The notes under the pieces are model-generated. The model was not told the origin of the DNA and made no database searches. It worked only from the letters and a program-made list of their open reading frames with translations. From an uncultured Desulfobacterales bacterium (GTDB taxonomy: Bacteria > Desulfobacterota > Desulfobacteria > Desulfobacterales > G020354645), in contig CAMYNZ010000104.1 of the NCBI GenBank assembly GCA_947259865.1, positions 1-10,483 on the forward strand: DNA of 10,483 nt, in the 5' to 3' direction. Of the stretch, positions 1 through 7,310 are shown piece by piece; the stretch's first letter is position 1; every line of letters starts with the position of its first letter. A program made the translations under genes and the position numbers.

Positions 1-20
1 GATTTTGAACCCACTTCTAG

Positions 21-65
21 TTGACAGTGCAGAATCCTTATGCTATCCGTTTGTATACTGTATAC
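21..65 (+). promoter_or_regulatory. Possible promoter with palindromic operator upstream of livH
   Basis: A perfect -35 hexamer TTGACA lies at 21-26. Seventeen bases later comes only a weak -10 match (TATCCG, 44-49). Directly downstream, at 53-65, is the perfect odd palindrome GTATACTGTATAC, which is two copies of the self-complementary hexamer GTATAC one base apart. A site at this position would overlap the transcription start and could act as a repressor operator for livH-livM-livK. Short TA-centred palindromes like this are typical of GntR/FadR-type regulators, but no regulator gene is in the window, so that assignment is a guess. The palindrome is certain; the promoter is weakly supported. 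Confidence 0.35.
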
Positions 66-166
66 GCCAAAGGTTGTCAATGTCAGGCCTTCGGGCAAAA
101 CTCGCTCACTCATCCTAACCACATATCTCTCCGCAAACTGACTCACACGACCATCAGGGAGATCAT

Positions 167-1033
167 ATGCTACTTCAGGTCATTTTTAGTGGATAAGCTA
201 CCGGAAGTATCTATGCTCTGGAGGCACTGGGTTTAGCCCTGATATACAACACAACGGAACACGTGAATTTCGCCCAGGGCGAAATGTCCATGGTCTCGGC
301 TTTTGTTGGATTTACCTTTTTCAGTTTTATGGGCTTATCCCTTCCATTAGCAATCGTGCTTACCCTGATTGTCTCGGCCCTTTTGGGAATCATTGTGGAA
401 CGACTGGTTATCCGGCCTGCCATGCGTGCCCCCCATTTTAACATATTCATTATTACCCTGGGCCTTTCCATCGTCATGAAAAGCCTGGCCGGCTTCATCT
501 GGAGCCACAATGACTATCCCTATCCCAGTATTTTCCCTGATAAAACGATTAGCATCGGCAGCGCCACGATTGATTTGATCGGTCTGGGTAATATCGGAAC
601 GACAGTGGTACTGATGTTGATCCTATATGTTTTTTTCATGTATACACGCTACGGCACGGCGATGCGGGCTGTTAGTGAAAGCCAAAACGCAGCGCTTCTT
701 ATGGGGGTAAGCGTAAAACAGTCTTTTGCCGTAACCTGGGCCATCAGTTTTTCAGTGGCGGCTGTGGCGGGTATCCTTATGGCACCTGTGTTTTTTTTGA
801 GCACCCATATGGGCCTGGTCGTCATTAACGGCTTTGCAGCAGCCATCCTGGGCGGATGGGGGAGCATACCGGGGGCGATAGTTGGCGGATTGCTCCTGGG
901 GGTGATCGACAATGTGGCACCCCTCTACCTGCCCTCTCAAATAAAAAATGTGGTGCCCTTTGTGGTAATTTTCATCGTTTTAGTCATTCGCCCCAAAGGC
1001 ATCATGGGAGTGGAACGGTTTACCAAGGTTTAG
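167..1033 (+). CDS. livH: LivH-type ABC transporter permease, interrupted by an in-frame TAA at codon 10
   Basis: This is an inner-membrane permease of the branched-chain amino acid/amide family (BPD_transp_2), one of two channel subunits of a Liv-type importer. Counted from ATG 167 the product would be 288 residues, the usual LivH length. AGGGAG at 156-161 sits five bases before that ATG. The family N-terminus is recognisable: MLLQVIFSG, then a stop, then ATGSIYALEALGLALIY and the conserved VNFAQGE (residues 33-39). The cytoplasmic coupling loop that contacts the ATPases is near residues 167-184 (AVSESQNAALLMGVS), and hydrophobic helices run to the C-terminus. The TAA at 194-196 falls where relatives usually have Leu (SGLA), so one T-to-A change in TTA explains it. 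No other lesion is seen. Restart at GTG 263 or ATG 284 would give about 250 residues without the first helix. The family call is very sure; whether the gene works is unknown. livM follows after 14 bases. Confidence 0.85.
194..196 (+). other. In-frame premature stop codon (TAA) in livH
   Basis: Reading from ATG 167, codons 1-9 give MLLQVIFSG and codon 10 is TAA. Codons 11 onward continue the normal LivH sequence in the same frame to the stop at 1031-1033. There is no frameshift, so this is a point nonsense change, a sequencing or assembly error, or a recoded codon. UAA recoding is not expected in this type of organism. TTA (Leu) is the most likely ancestral codon. Confidence 0.85.
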
Positions 1034-1047
1034 ACAGGGGATTCCGG

Positions 1048-2004
1048 ATGCAGCAAGCAGGTAAATGGAAAATAATCGGGTGGCTGGCCGCGCTGGTTAT
1101 TGTGCTCATCTTGCCCTTATTTCTGGGAAAATACAGTGTTTTTCTCCTCAGTCTCCTTGCGGTTTATGCCCTCGTTTCACTGGGTTTGAATCTATTGATG
1201 GGATATACCGGTCAAATCGCTGCCGGACATGCCGGGTTTTTAGCGCTGGGGGCATACTTCACTGCAATTGCCGCAACACGAATGGAATGGCTGCCTTGTC
1301 CCGTAGTTCTTTTATTTGCGGGTATTTTTACCGGTATCATCGGCTTTCTCCTGGGAATACCTATTTTGCGATTGAAAGGTTTCTATATTGCCATGGCCAC
1401 CCTGGCATTCGGCGTGGTGGTCAGCGAAGTAATTCTCCAGTGGAGCTCGCTGACAGGCGGTGATGATGGATTTGGCGTTCCAACCGCCAGAATCGGCAGC
1501 TTCGTATTTGATTCGGATTTCAAACTTTTTTATCTTATCATACCCGTTACGATTATTATGACCATTCTGGCCAAAAATCTGGTCAATGGATATGTCGGGA
1601 GGGCATTTATCGCTCTTAGAGAAAGTGAAGTCGCCGCCCAGACCATTGGCATTGATCTGGCTCGCTATAAAACCATTGCCTTTGCCATAAGTGCATTTTA
1701 TACAGGTGTTGCCGGCGGCCTGTTCGCTTATTTAATCACTTATTTATCCCCGGATGCATTTACTATCGAACTATCCGTGGATTTCATAGCCATGATCGTC
1801 ATCGGGGGCATGGGTTCGATCCTGGGTTCCATAATTGGTGCGGTCATTTTAACCGGGATGCAGCAAATTCTTGCCGGACTACTGGATCTTCAAATATTGA
1901 TTTTCGGTATCTCGCTGATCGTTTTTATGATTTTTATGCCCAGAGGCATCATCGGCATGATCTATGAACTCAGGGATAGATATCTCCGGCGTCAAGCATC
2001 CTAA
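1048..2004 (+). CDS. livM: LivM-type ABC transporter permease
   Basis: This is the second inner-membrane permease of the Liv-type importer, predicted at 318 residues, a normal LivM size. ATG 1048 was chosen because AGGGG at 1036-1040 precedes it by seven bases, it lies just after the livH stop, and the product then opens with a short basic stretch and a first hydrophobic helix (about residues 9-26). The frame is open further upstream, but that would overlap livH heavily. Family signatures are GYTGQIAAGHAGFLALGAY (residues 52-70), the TGGDDG loop (136-141), and the cytoplasmic ALRESEVAAQTIGID coupling segment (189-203), followed by the glycine-rich IGGMGSILGSIIGA helix (252-265). It is co-oriented with livH and almost certainly co-transcribed with it. 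The substrate may be branched-chain amino acids or another small polar or aromatic compound; the permease does not distinguish these. Confidence 0.93.
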   Translation: MQQAGKWKIIGWLAALVIVLILPLFLGKYSVFLLSLLAVYALVSLGLNLLMGYTGQIAAGHAGFLALGAYFTAIAATRMEWLPCPVVLLFAGIFTGIIGFLLGIPILRLKGFYIAMATLAFGVVVSEVILQWSSLTGGDDGFGVPTARIGSFVFDSDFKLFYLIIPVTIIMTILAKNLVNGYVGRAFIALRESEVAAQTIGIDLARYKTIAFAISAFYTGVAGGLFAYLITYLSPDAFTIELSVDFIAMIVIGGMGSILGSIIGAVILTGMQQILAGLLDLQILIFGISLIVFMIFMPRGIIGMIYELRDRYLRRQAS

Positions 2005-2073
2005 AAGATGGTAAAGCTCAAATCATATGTCTTTCATTTCGATGTTTAAAACCACAACCAAAGGAGGATTCCA

Positions 2074-3282
2074 ATGCTTAAACGCACAGGCAAATTAATA
2101 ACAACCGGTCTTATGCTCCTGGTCGTTTTGTTTTTCACCGCTAACAGCCTAAACGCTGAAGTCGGGGTGACCGATGACTCGATTCTGGTCGGATGTTCCA
2201 ACAGTTTCTCAGGCCCCCTTGTTTATCCGGGAACCCAGCTGGTAAACAATGGTCTGGAAGCCTACTTTGGGTACATCAACGCCAAAGGCGGGGTTCACGG
2301 CAGGAAAATTCTGACCCAGTATTACGATGATGGTTATAAACCCCAAAACGCAGTCGCCAATACCAAACGGCTGGTCGAACAGGATAAAGTATTTGCTATT
2401 GTTTCTTCCCAGGGCACCGGGGCCGTAATGGCAACGGTTAAGTACCTGACCCAGAATAAAGTCCCCCTGGTCTTTCCTTTTCAGGGGGTTCCTTTATCAG
2501 GTCAAAAAACCATATTTACATCATTTACGCCCTATCCGAATCAATCTGAGCTGGTGGTAACCTGGTTGGTGAAGATCAAAGGATTCAAGAGAATCGGAAT
2601 TTTGTATCAGGATGATAAATATGGCTACACCTTCAGGGATCCGGCTCAAAAGACACTGGCAAAATATGGCTTAAAGCTGGCGGCAGCAGAATCCTATAAA
2701 CGCGGTGCCAAAGACCTCAGCGCCCAGGTGGCCAAGCTTCGCAAAGCAAACCTGGATGCGTGTCTCCTGGTTGCAACACCCCCACCGGGGGCAGCTTTCC
2801 TGAAGGAGGCCCACAAACAGGGTTGGAAAGACACCCGCATCATATCCTCGGGTCCCCTTACGGACGAGAAATATATTAACCTGTCCGGTGGGGTCGGCGA
2901 AGGGATATGGGGACTTTCCCTGTGGCCCGATCCGGTTAATTCCAATGATCCGGCCGTAGTCGAATACAGAGAGATCGTAAATATGCATGGCAAAGATAGA
3001 GACAAAAAACCGAATCGCTACAGCCTTTATGGGTACTTCTACGCCAAGCTTTTTGTGGAAGGTCTTGAAAAAGCGGGTAGAAACCTGACCAGGGAAAGCT
3101 TTATTGCGGCCATGGAAGGAATTAAAGACTGGGAGAACGGAATCACACCGGCAGTCAGTTTTTCAGGCTCGGATCATCTGACTCAAAATTCCGGTTTTAT
3201 GGTTGAAGTCCAGAATGGTGTTTTCCGACCCATTTCGGTTTGGATGACCTTGAAGGGGGATACAATTGTACCGTTGAAATAG
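2074..3282 (+). CDS. Periplasmic substrate-binding protein of Liv-type ABC transporter (LivK-like)
   Basis: This secreted solute-binding protein of the Peripla_BP_6/LivK family captures the substrate in the periplasm and delivers it to LivH-LivM. It is 402 residues long. AAAGGAGG ends six bases before ATG 2074, an excellent ribosome binding site. The N-terminus is a classical Sec signal peptide: basic MLKRTGK, a hydrophobic core at about residues 10-22, and a probable signal peptidase I cut after SLNA (residue 28). There is no lipobox cysteine, so it should be soluble rather than a lipoprotein. The mature start (VGVTDDSILVGCSNSFSGP) and the following AYFGYINAKGGVHGRKI are typical of the family's first lobe. 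It lies 69 bases after livM and is probably in the same operon. Members of this family bind branched-chain amino acids, amides, urea or aromatic acids, so the ligand is open. Confidence 0.93.
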   Translation: MLKRTGKLITTGLMLLVVLFFTANSLNAEVGVTDDSILVGCSNSFSGPLVYPGTQLVNNGLEAYFGYINAKGGVHGRKILTQYYDDGYKPQNAVANTKRLVEQDKVFAIVSSQGTGAVMATVKYLTQNKVPLVFPFQGVPLSGQKTIFTSFTPYPNQSELVVTWLVKIKGFKRIGILYQDDKYGYTFRDPAQKTLAKYGLKLAAAESYKRGAKDLSAQVAKLRKANLDACLLVATPPPGAAFLKEAHKQGWKDTRIISSGPLTDEKYINLSGGVGEGIWGLSLWPDPVNSNDPAVVEYREIVNMHGKDRDKKPNRYSLYGYFYAKLFVEGLEKAGRNLTRESFIAAMEGIKDWENGITPAVSFSGSDHLTQNSGFMVEVQNGVFRPISVWMTLKGDTIVPLK

Positions 3283-3323
3283 AATGATAGTTCTCAATAT
3301 TGTTTATGATCGATGAGGGTAAT

Positions 3324-3359
3324 GGCTCCCCGGGGACCAATAGAGGCCCCGGGGAAACC
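3324..3359. terminator. GC-rich hairpin between convergent livK-like gene and livF
   Basis: TCCCCGGGG (3327-3335) and CCCCGGGGA (3347-3355) form a perfect 9-bp stem around an 11-base loop. Outer GG/CC pairs (3324-3325 with 3358-3359) can extend it across a small internal loop. It lies 42 bases after the livK-like stop and touches the livF stop codon at 3360. No T-run follows on either strand, so it is not a textbook intrinsic terminator, but its place between two convergent genes suits a shared bidirectional terminator or a 3'-end-stabilising structure. The structure is certain; the function is inferred. Confidence 0.5.
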
Positions 3360-4076
3360 TCACTCTGCATGGCTGACACCTAAATATACTTTTCTGACAT
3401 AATCATTTACAATCAAATTTTCAGCACTGTCATCCAGCGCGATAGATCCCGTCTCCATAACATACCCGTGCTGCGCTATCTGCAGCGCCATATTGGCATT
3501 CTGTTCCACAAGCAGTATGGTTACACCCTCTTTGTTGATTTCTGTGATAATGCGAAATATTTCCTCTACCATTAATGGCGCCAGACCAAGGGATGGCTCG
3601 TCCAACAGCATCAACCGGGGATTGGACATCAATCCTCTGGCTATCGCCAGCATCTGCTGCTCACCGCCGCTCAGGGTGCCCGCCTGCTGTCTGGCTCTTT
3701 CCTTGAGTATGGGAAAAGAGGTATAAATGCGCTCCAGATCCGTCTGAATCCCCTTGCTCGCTTTGCGGGTAAAGGCCCCCATTTTTAAGTTTTCTTGAAC
3801 GGTCAATCCCATAAAAATGTCGCGGCCTTCGGGAACCTGGCAAATGCCCATACGGACAATTCGATGCGGCGGGATTCGATGGATGGGCTTATTCTGGAAT
3901 ATAATCTGGCCTCGCTGGGGCTGTATCAGGCCGGAAATCGTCCTCAAGGTTGTGCTTTTACCGGCACCGTTGGCGCCCAGTATGGCGACAATCCCGCCTT
4001 CGGATACTGCCAGGTTGATCCCTTTCAATGCCTGGATATTCCCGTAGTAGGACTCTATAGACCTTAGTTCAAGCAT
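3360..4076 (-). CDS. livF: LivF-type ABC transporter ATP-binding protein
   Basis: This is a cytoplasmic ATPase subunit of the Liv-type importer, 238 residues, the usual LivF length. Motifs in order: the A-loop region LRSIESYYG at the N-terminus, Walker A GANGAGKST (34-42), Q-loop around Q80 (ICQVPEGRDIF), signature LSGGEQQ (135-141), Walker B LMLLDEP (155-161), and the LivF-typical VEQNA (190-194) where many ABC ATPases have an EHD histidine switch. All catalytic elements look intact. The start at 4076 fits the family N-terminus (MLELRSIESYYG), although the ribosome binding site is weak (a GGG run upstream). It lies 223 bases downstream of livG and converges with the livK-like gene. It should pair with LivG to power the two permeases on the + strand. 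The family call is very sure. Confidence 0.95.
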   Translation of the reverse strand: MLELRSIESYYGNIQALKGINLAVSEGGIVAILGANGAGKSTTLRTISGLIQPQRGQIIFQNKPIHRIPPHRIVRMGICQVPEGRDIFMGLTVQENLKMGAFTRKASKGIQTDLERIYTSFPILKERARQQAGTLSGGEQQMLAIARGLMSNPRLMLLDEPSLGLAPLMVEEIFRIITEINKEGVTILLVEQNANMALQIAQHGYVMETGSIALDDSAENLIVNDYVRKVYLGVSHAE

Positions 4077-4110
4077 GATATACCCGGCCCGGATAAACCG
4101 GAAAAGTGAG

Positions 4111-4233
4111 CTAAAGTGAACTAAAGTTCGAAGTGTCTAAAGTTAAGGTGTCGTTTCACTCTATCTATTTATATTAAATCGACAAAATTCCACAACATTA
4201 GGCATTTTAGATCACTTTAGTCACTTCGAACTT
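4111..4233. repeat. Inverted-repeat element in the livG-livF gap
   Basis: The arms at 4124-4143 and 4214-4233 are complementary at 19 of 20 positions: AAGTTCGAAGTGTCTAAAGT on the left, and AAGTTCGAAGTGACTAAAGT as the reverse complement of the right arm. Seventy AT-rich bases lie between them. CTAAAGT also occurs as direct repeats at 4111-4117, 4121-4127 and 4137-4143. No coding sequence is seen inside. It could be a small non-autonomous mobile or REP-like element, or an RNA-level structure between livG and livF. No target-site duplication is obvious. Confidence 0.6.
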
Positions 4234-4247
4234 GTTTGATTTGAAAA

Positions 4248-4264
4248 TTTATTGCCGCAATAAA
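4248..4264. repeat. AT-rich hairpin downstream of livG
   Basis: TTTATTGC (4248-4255) and GCAATAAA (4257-4264) are perfect inverted arms around a single C. Read on the - strand the hairpin is preceded by a T-run and followed by TTTTC, so it could weaken or stop livG transcription before livF. The stem is AT-rich and unlikely to be a strong terminator. Confidence 0.35.
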
Positions 4265-4284
4265 CAAAAAACTTTTAAGAATCC

Positions 4285-4300
4285 AATCTATATTTAGATT
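4285..4300 (-). terminator. Weak hairpin at the livG stop
   Basis: AATCTA (4285-4290) and TAGATT (4295-4300) pair around the loop TATT, overlapping the first base of the livG stop triplet on the + strand. On the - strand an AAAAGTTTTTTG stretch follows within about 12 bases. This could be a weak rho-independent-like signal, but the 6-bp AT-rich stem makes that doubtful. Confidence 0.25.
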
Positions 4301-5088
4301 CAATCGTTATCACTCCTTGCGGTTCCCAGATACGCTTCGATGACTTTGGGGTCCTGTTGAATATCTGCCGGTGTTCCCTCGGCGATCTTTACTCCAAAAT
4401 GAAGAACACATATTCGGTCGGATAGCCCCATAACCAGGCGCATATCATGCTCAACCAGCAAAATAGTTATGCCGCGCCTGTCCCGAATGGCTTTAATGAC
4501 CTGCATCAGATTTTCAGTCTCCTGGGGATTCAGACCGCCAGCCGGTTCATCTAAAAGCAAAATCTTGGGATCCAACGCCATGGCCCTGGCCAGTTCCACC
4601 CGCTTTTGAATCCCAAATGAAAGATCCACTACTTTTTGTTCCCGGTAGGCCTCCAGATCCAGGAAATTGAGAATTTCCAACGCCTGGTCCCTGTTTTGGA
4701 TCTCTTCAGCCTTGGAGGTTCCCAGGGACAAAAAGTTAGCCAATACCCCTGACCTATAGAAGAAATGACGGCCTACCAGGATATTTTCCAATACCGTCAT
4801 CTGACCAAATAACTCAATATTTTGAAAGGTTCTGGCAATACCCCGTTTTGCAATTTGATGCGGCTTTAAAGGAACCAGATCCTCGCCCTCCAGCAGAACC
4901 CTGCCGCTATCGGGCTTGTAAAGTGCATTAATAATATTGAATATCGTGGTTTTGCCGGCACCATTGGGCCCAATCAGTGCGAAAATCTCGCCTTTGTGCA
5001 TGTCAAATGAACACTCGAACACAGCCTGTAGGCCGCCAAAGCTGATTGAAATCTCTTCCAAAGCAAAGATCGGTGGCGTTTCCTGCAT
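4300..5088 (-). CDS. livG: LivG-type ABC transporter ATP-binding protein
   Basis: This is the second cytoplasmic ATPase of the Liv-type importer, 262 residues, normal for LivG. The N-terminal [16 protein letters not shown] stretch is typical. Walker A is GPNGAGKTT (40-48), the Q-loop follows at [10 protein letters not shown] (85-94), the signature is [14 protein letters not shown] (156-169, the LivG variant of LSGGQ), Walker B is ILLLDEP (176-182) and the switch histidine is H214 in LVEHD. The C-terminal [25 protein letters not shown] is the conserved LivG tail. GGAGG lies three bases before ATG 5088. The gene follows hyuA by 104 bases and precedes livF, so the ATPases may be co-expressed with the catabolic enzymes rather than with the permeases on the other strand. 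All motifs appear intact. Confidence 0.95.
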   Translation of the reverse strand: MQETPPIFALEEISISFGGLQAVFECSFDMHKGEIFALIGPNGAGKTTIFNIINALYKPDSGRVLLEGEDLVPLKPHQIAKRGIARTFQNIELFGQMTVLENILVGRHFFYRSGVLANFLSLGTSKAEEIQNRDQALEILNFLDLEAYREQKVVDLSFGIQKRVELARAMALDPKILLLDEPAGGLNPQETENLMQVIKAIRDRRGITILLVEHDMRLVMGLSDRICVLHFGVKIAEGTPADIQQDPKVIEAYLGTARSDND

Positions 5089-5134
5089 GAGCCTCCAGCG
5101 GGTTAAATGTAATATTATTCCTGGATGCGGTTTT

Positions 5135-5160
5135 ATTTATATCCGGCGCCGGGGTATAAA
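5135..5160. repeat. Imperfect palindrome between hyuA and livG
   Basis: The 10-base palindrome CCGGCGCCGG (5143-5152) is flanked by near-complementary TTTATA and TATAAA arms, giving an imperfect dyad across 5135-5160. It lies in the 104-base gap after the hyuA stop and 47 bases upstream of the livG start. On the - strand it is followed by TAAAA. It could be a weak terminator, an operator for livG-livF, or an mRNA processing structure; the sequence does not decide. Confidence 0.35.
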
Positions 5161-5192
5161 GATTGCTGCAGTTATTTATCAGCTCTATCGGA

Positions 5193-7298
5193 TTACATCA
5201 ATATCCTTTTCTGCAGTTCATGTTCCCTGTCCTTTACATACATCGTAAACGATCCGTATTTATCAACCAGAACATTGTATTCAGGTGTTACAAAAATCGT
5301 TGTATTGAGCTGTTCAATTAAAGCCGGACCGATCACCCGGTTACCGTACATAAGTTTAGCCCCATCGAATACATCGATATCTTTAAATTCCCCTTGCAGC
5401 GGCAAATAGACTTTTCGAAACCGCTTATGGGCCCGGGTTGAATCATGACCGTCATAATCCTCGGTTTTGAACTCGGGTTTCCGGGTGCGACCATTGCATA
5501 GGAGCCTTAAATTTATAAGTTCAATCGGAGTGCCCTCTTCTGCCAGGCAATAGCCATATAGCTTATCGTGCTGTTGGTGAAACCGCATCTCAATTAAATC
5601 AAAATCTGCATTTTCCATCTCATTTTGGCTGATTTCTAAATTGACCTCGTGATACTGTTTTTGATATCGAAGATCCAACGAAAAAATAAATTCTATTCTT
5701 TTTTTTGGAATTTGTTCCGATTCGAGCAGTTCAATCCCCTCTCTTTTCATCTGATCGAAATATTTTTTGAACCGCTGGGGGTCGGCCGCAGATAGCGGAG
5801 TGGTATATGTTTTTACGAAATCATGTTTAAGATCCGACATCAGCATTCCGGCTGCACAAAAAATGGATGATTCCCTGGGAACAATCATGACCGGAATCTC
5901 CAGCTCCAGGGCAATCATACAAGAGTGATTGGGACCTGCGCCTCCGGCCACAACCAGTGGAAAATCCCTGGGGTCATAACCTTGTTTGACAGAGACGTCA
6001 CGCACAGCGGCAGCCATATTGACGTTGATGATATTGTACATGCCGGCTGCTGCCTCGTAAAGGCCAATTCCCAGCGGTTTTGCAATGTGTTTTTGGATAG
6101 ATTGTTCTGCCTTTTGCAGATTTAATGGGATACGTCCTCCCGCAAAATAATCTTTATCCAGATACCCTAAAACGAGATCTGCATCGGTGCAGGTGGGTCG
6201 TTCTCCTCCGAGATCGTAACAGGCCGGACCCGGATTGGCGCCGGCGCTGAGTGGTCCCATTCTCAAAAGACCGCCTTCGTCTATCCAGCCGATGCTCCCG
6301 CCGCCGGCGCCAATGGTCACAACATTGAGCATGGGCAATGCCAGCTTGAGCCGATTGATTTCACCGGTGGTGGTCACCAGGGGCTTTTTATCTCTCACTA
6401 GAGAAGCATCGAAACTCGTTCCGCCCATGTCCACAGTAATGCAGTCGTTATAACCCTGTCCGGCAGCGTATCTCACGCCGGCCACAGGACCGGCGGCGGG
6501 TCCCGATAGCAGTGTTGCAGCGGCTTTCTCCGTCGCCAGATCCGGTGAAATCACGCCACCGTTGGACTGCATGATTAAAAAAATACCCTGGAAATGAGTA
6601 TTTTCGAGCCTGGCGATCAGCGATTTGAGATATCCGCTTAACTTGGGACCCACATAAGAATTCAAGACTGTCGTACTTACCCGGTCGTAAAACCGTATGG
6701 ACGGCAGCAATCTGTTTGAGGGTGTCAGATAGGCATGGGGGAGTCTGGCGGTAATAATCCTGGCGGCTTGTTCTTCATGCGAATTATTCGCAAAGGAATT
6801 CATAAAGCAGACAGCTATGGATTCCACGTTTTCCTCATTCATAAACGCTGCTGCATTTTCTACATCTCCGATGTTTAAGGGCGTTACCACCTCGCCCGCG
6901 TTATCCAGCCTTTCTTCAACCGGTATTCGCAGAAATCTGTCAACCAGTGGTTTTACGTTCTGGAAACGATTATCGTATTGCGCTTCACGGATTCCCCTGC
7001 GCATCTCGAGGGTATCCCGCAAACCTTTGGTAGTTAACAATGCGGTTTTGGCACCGGTATACGTAAGGACTGCGTTCGTGGTGACCGTAGTTCCGTGGAC
7101 GATGACGGATAGGCTTTTAAGGAATTTCTTAAGATCTGCATTCAGGTCCGAGGCCATCTCGCCCAGGCCCTGCATCACAGCAATGGCGGGATCGTGCGGT
7201 GTAGATAGAACCTTGTAGACCCTGGTTGACCCGTCTTCGAAAGCCAGTAAAAAATCAGTAAACGTGCCGCCCACGTCAATGCCGACTTTATAGCTCAT
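5193..7298 (-). CDS. Hydantoinase/oxoprolinase family protein, HyuA-type (ATP-dependent)
   Basis: This 701-residue protein belongs to the family of N-methylhydantoinase A, the 5-oxoprolinase N-terminal half and the acetone/acetophenone carboxylase subunits. These enzymes activate an amide, lactam or ketone by phosphorylation. The N-terminal domain (about 4-183) has the phosphate-binding GIDVGGTFTDF (6-16) and VHGTTVTTNAVL (68-79). The core domain (about 204-493) has TTVLNSYVGP (209-218), MQSNGGV (243-249), LLSGPAAGPVAGV (263-275), DMGGTSFDASLV (290-301), GAGGGSIGWID (330-340), SAGANPGPACY (351-361) and GGAGPNHS (452-459). A C-terminal domain follows to residue 701. It starts 12 bases after the large-subunit stop with no clear ribosome binding site, suggesting translational coupling. 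Such proteins usually need a HyuB partner, and none is in the window. The reaction (ring opening versus carboxylation) is unresolved. Confidence 0.93.
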   Translation of the reverse strand: MSYKVGIDVGGTFTDFLLAFEDGSTRVYKVLSTPHDPAIAVMQGLGEMASDLNADLKKFLKSLSVIVHGTTVTTNAVLTYTGAKTALLTTKGLRDTLEMRRGIREAQYDNRFQNVKPLVDRFLRIPVEERLDNAGEVVTPLNIGDVENAAAFMNEENVESIAVCFMNSFANNSHEEQAARIITARLPHAYLTPSNRLLPSIRFYDRVSTTVLNSYVGPKLSGYLKSLIARLENTHFQGIFLIMQSNGGVISPDLATEKAAATLLSGPAAGPVAGVRYAAGQGYNDCITVDMGGTSFDASLVRDKKPLVTTTGEINRLKLALPMLNVVTIGAGGGSIGWIDEGGLLRMGPLSAGANPGPACYDLGGERPTCTDADLVLGYLDKDYFAGGRIPLNLQKAEQSIQKHIAKPLGIGLYEAAAGMYNIINVNMAAAVRDVSVKQGYDPRDFPLVVAGGAGPNHSCMIALELEIPVMIVPRESSIFCAAGMLMSDLKHDFVKTYTTPLSAADPQRFKKYFDQMKREGIELLESEQIPKKRIEFIFSLDLRYQKQYHEVNLEISQNEMENADFDLIEMRFHQQHDKLYGYCLAEEGTPIELINLRLLCNGRTRKPEFKTEDYDGHDSTRAHKRFRKVYLPLQGEFKDIDVFDGAKLMYGNRVIGPALIEQLNTTIFVTPEYNVLVDKYGSFTMYVKDREHELQKRILM

Positions 7299-7310
7299 AT
7301 TGAGGCGCCG

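Noticed and set aside
263..1033. Taking GTG 263 as the true livH start
   Set aside because: The family N-terminus and first helix are clearly encoded upstream in the same frame from 167, with a strong ribosome binding site there. 263 is only a possible restart after the TAA.
856..1047. Long N-terminal extension of livM
   Set aside because: The frame is open to 856 but overlaps livH by 178 bases and gives a non-family sequence. ATG 1048 has its own ribosome binding site.
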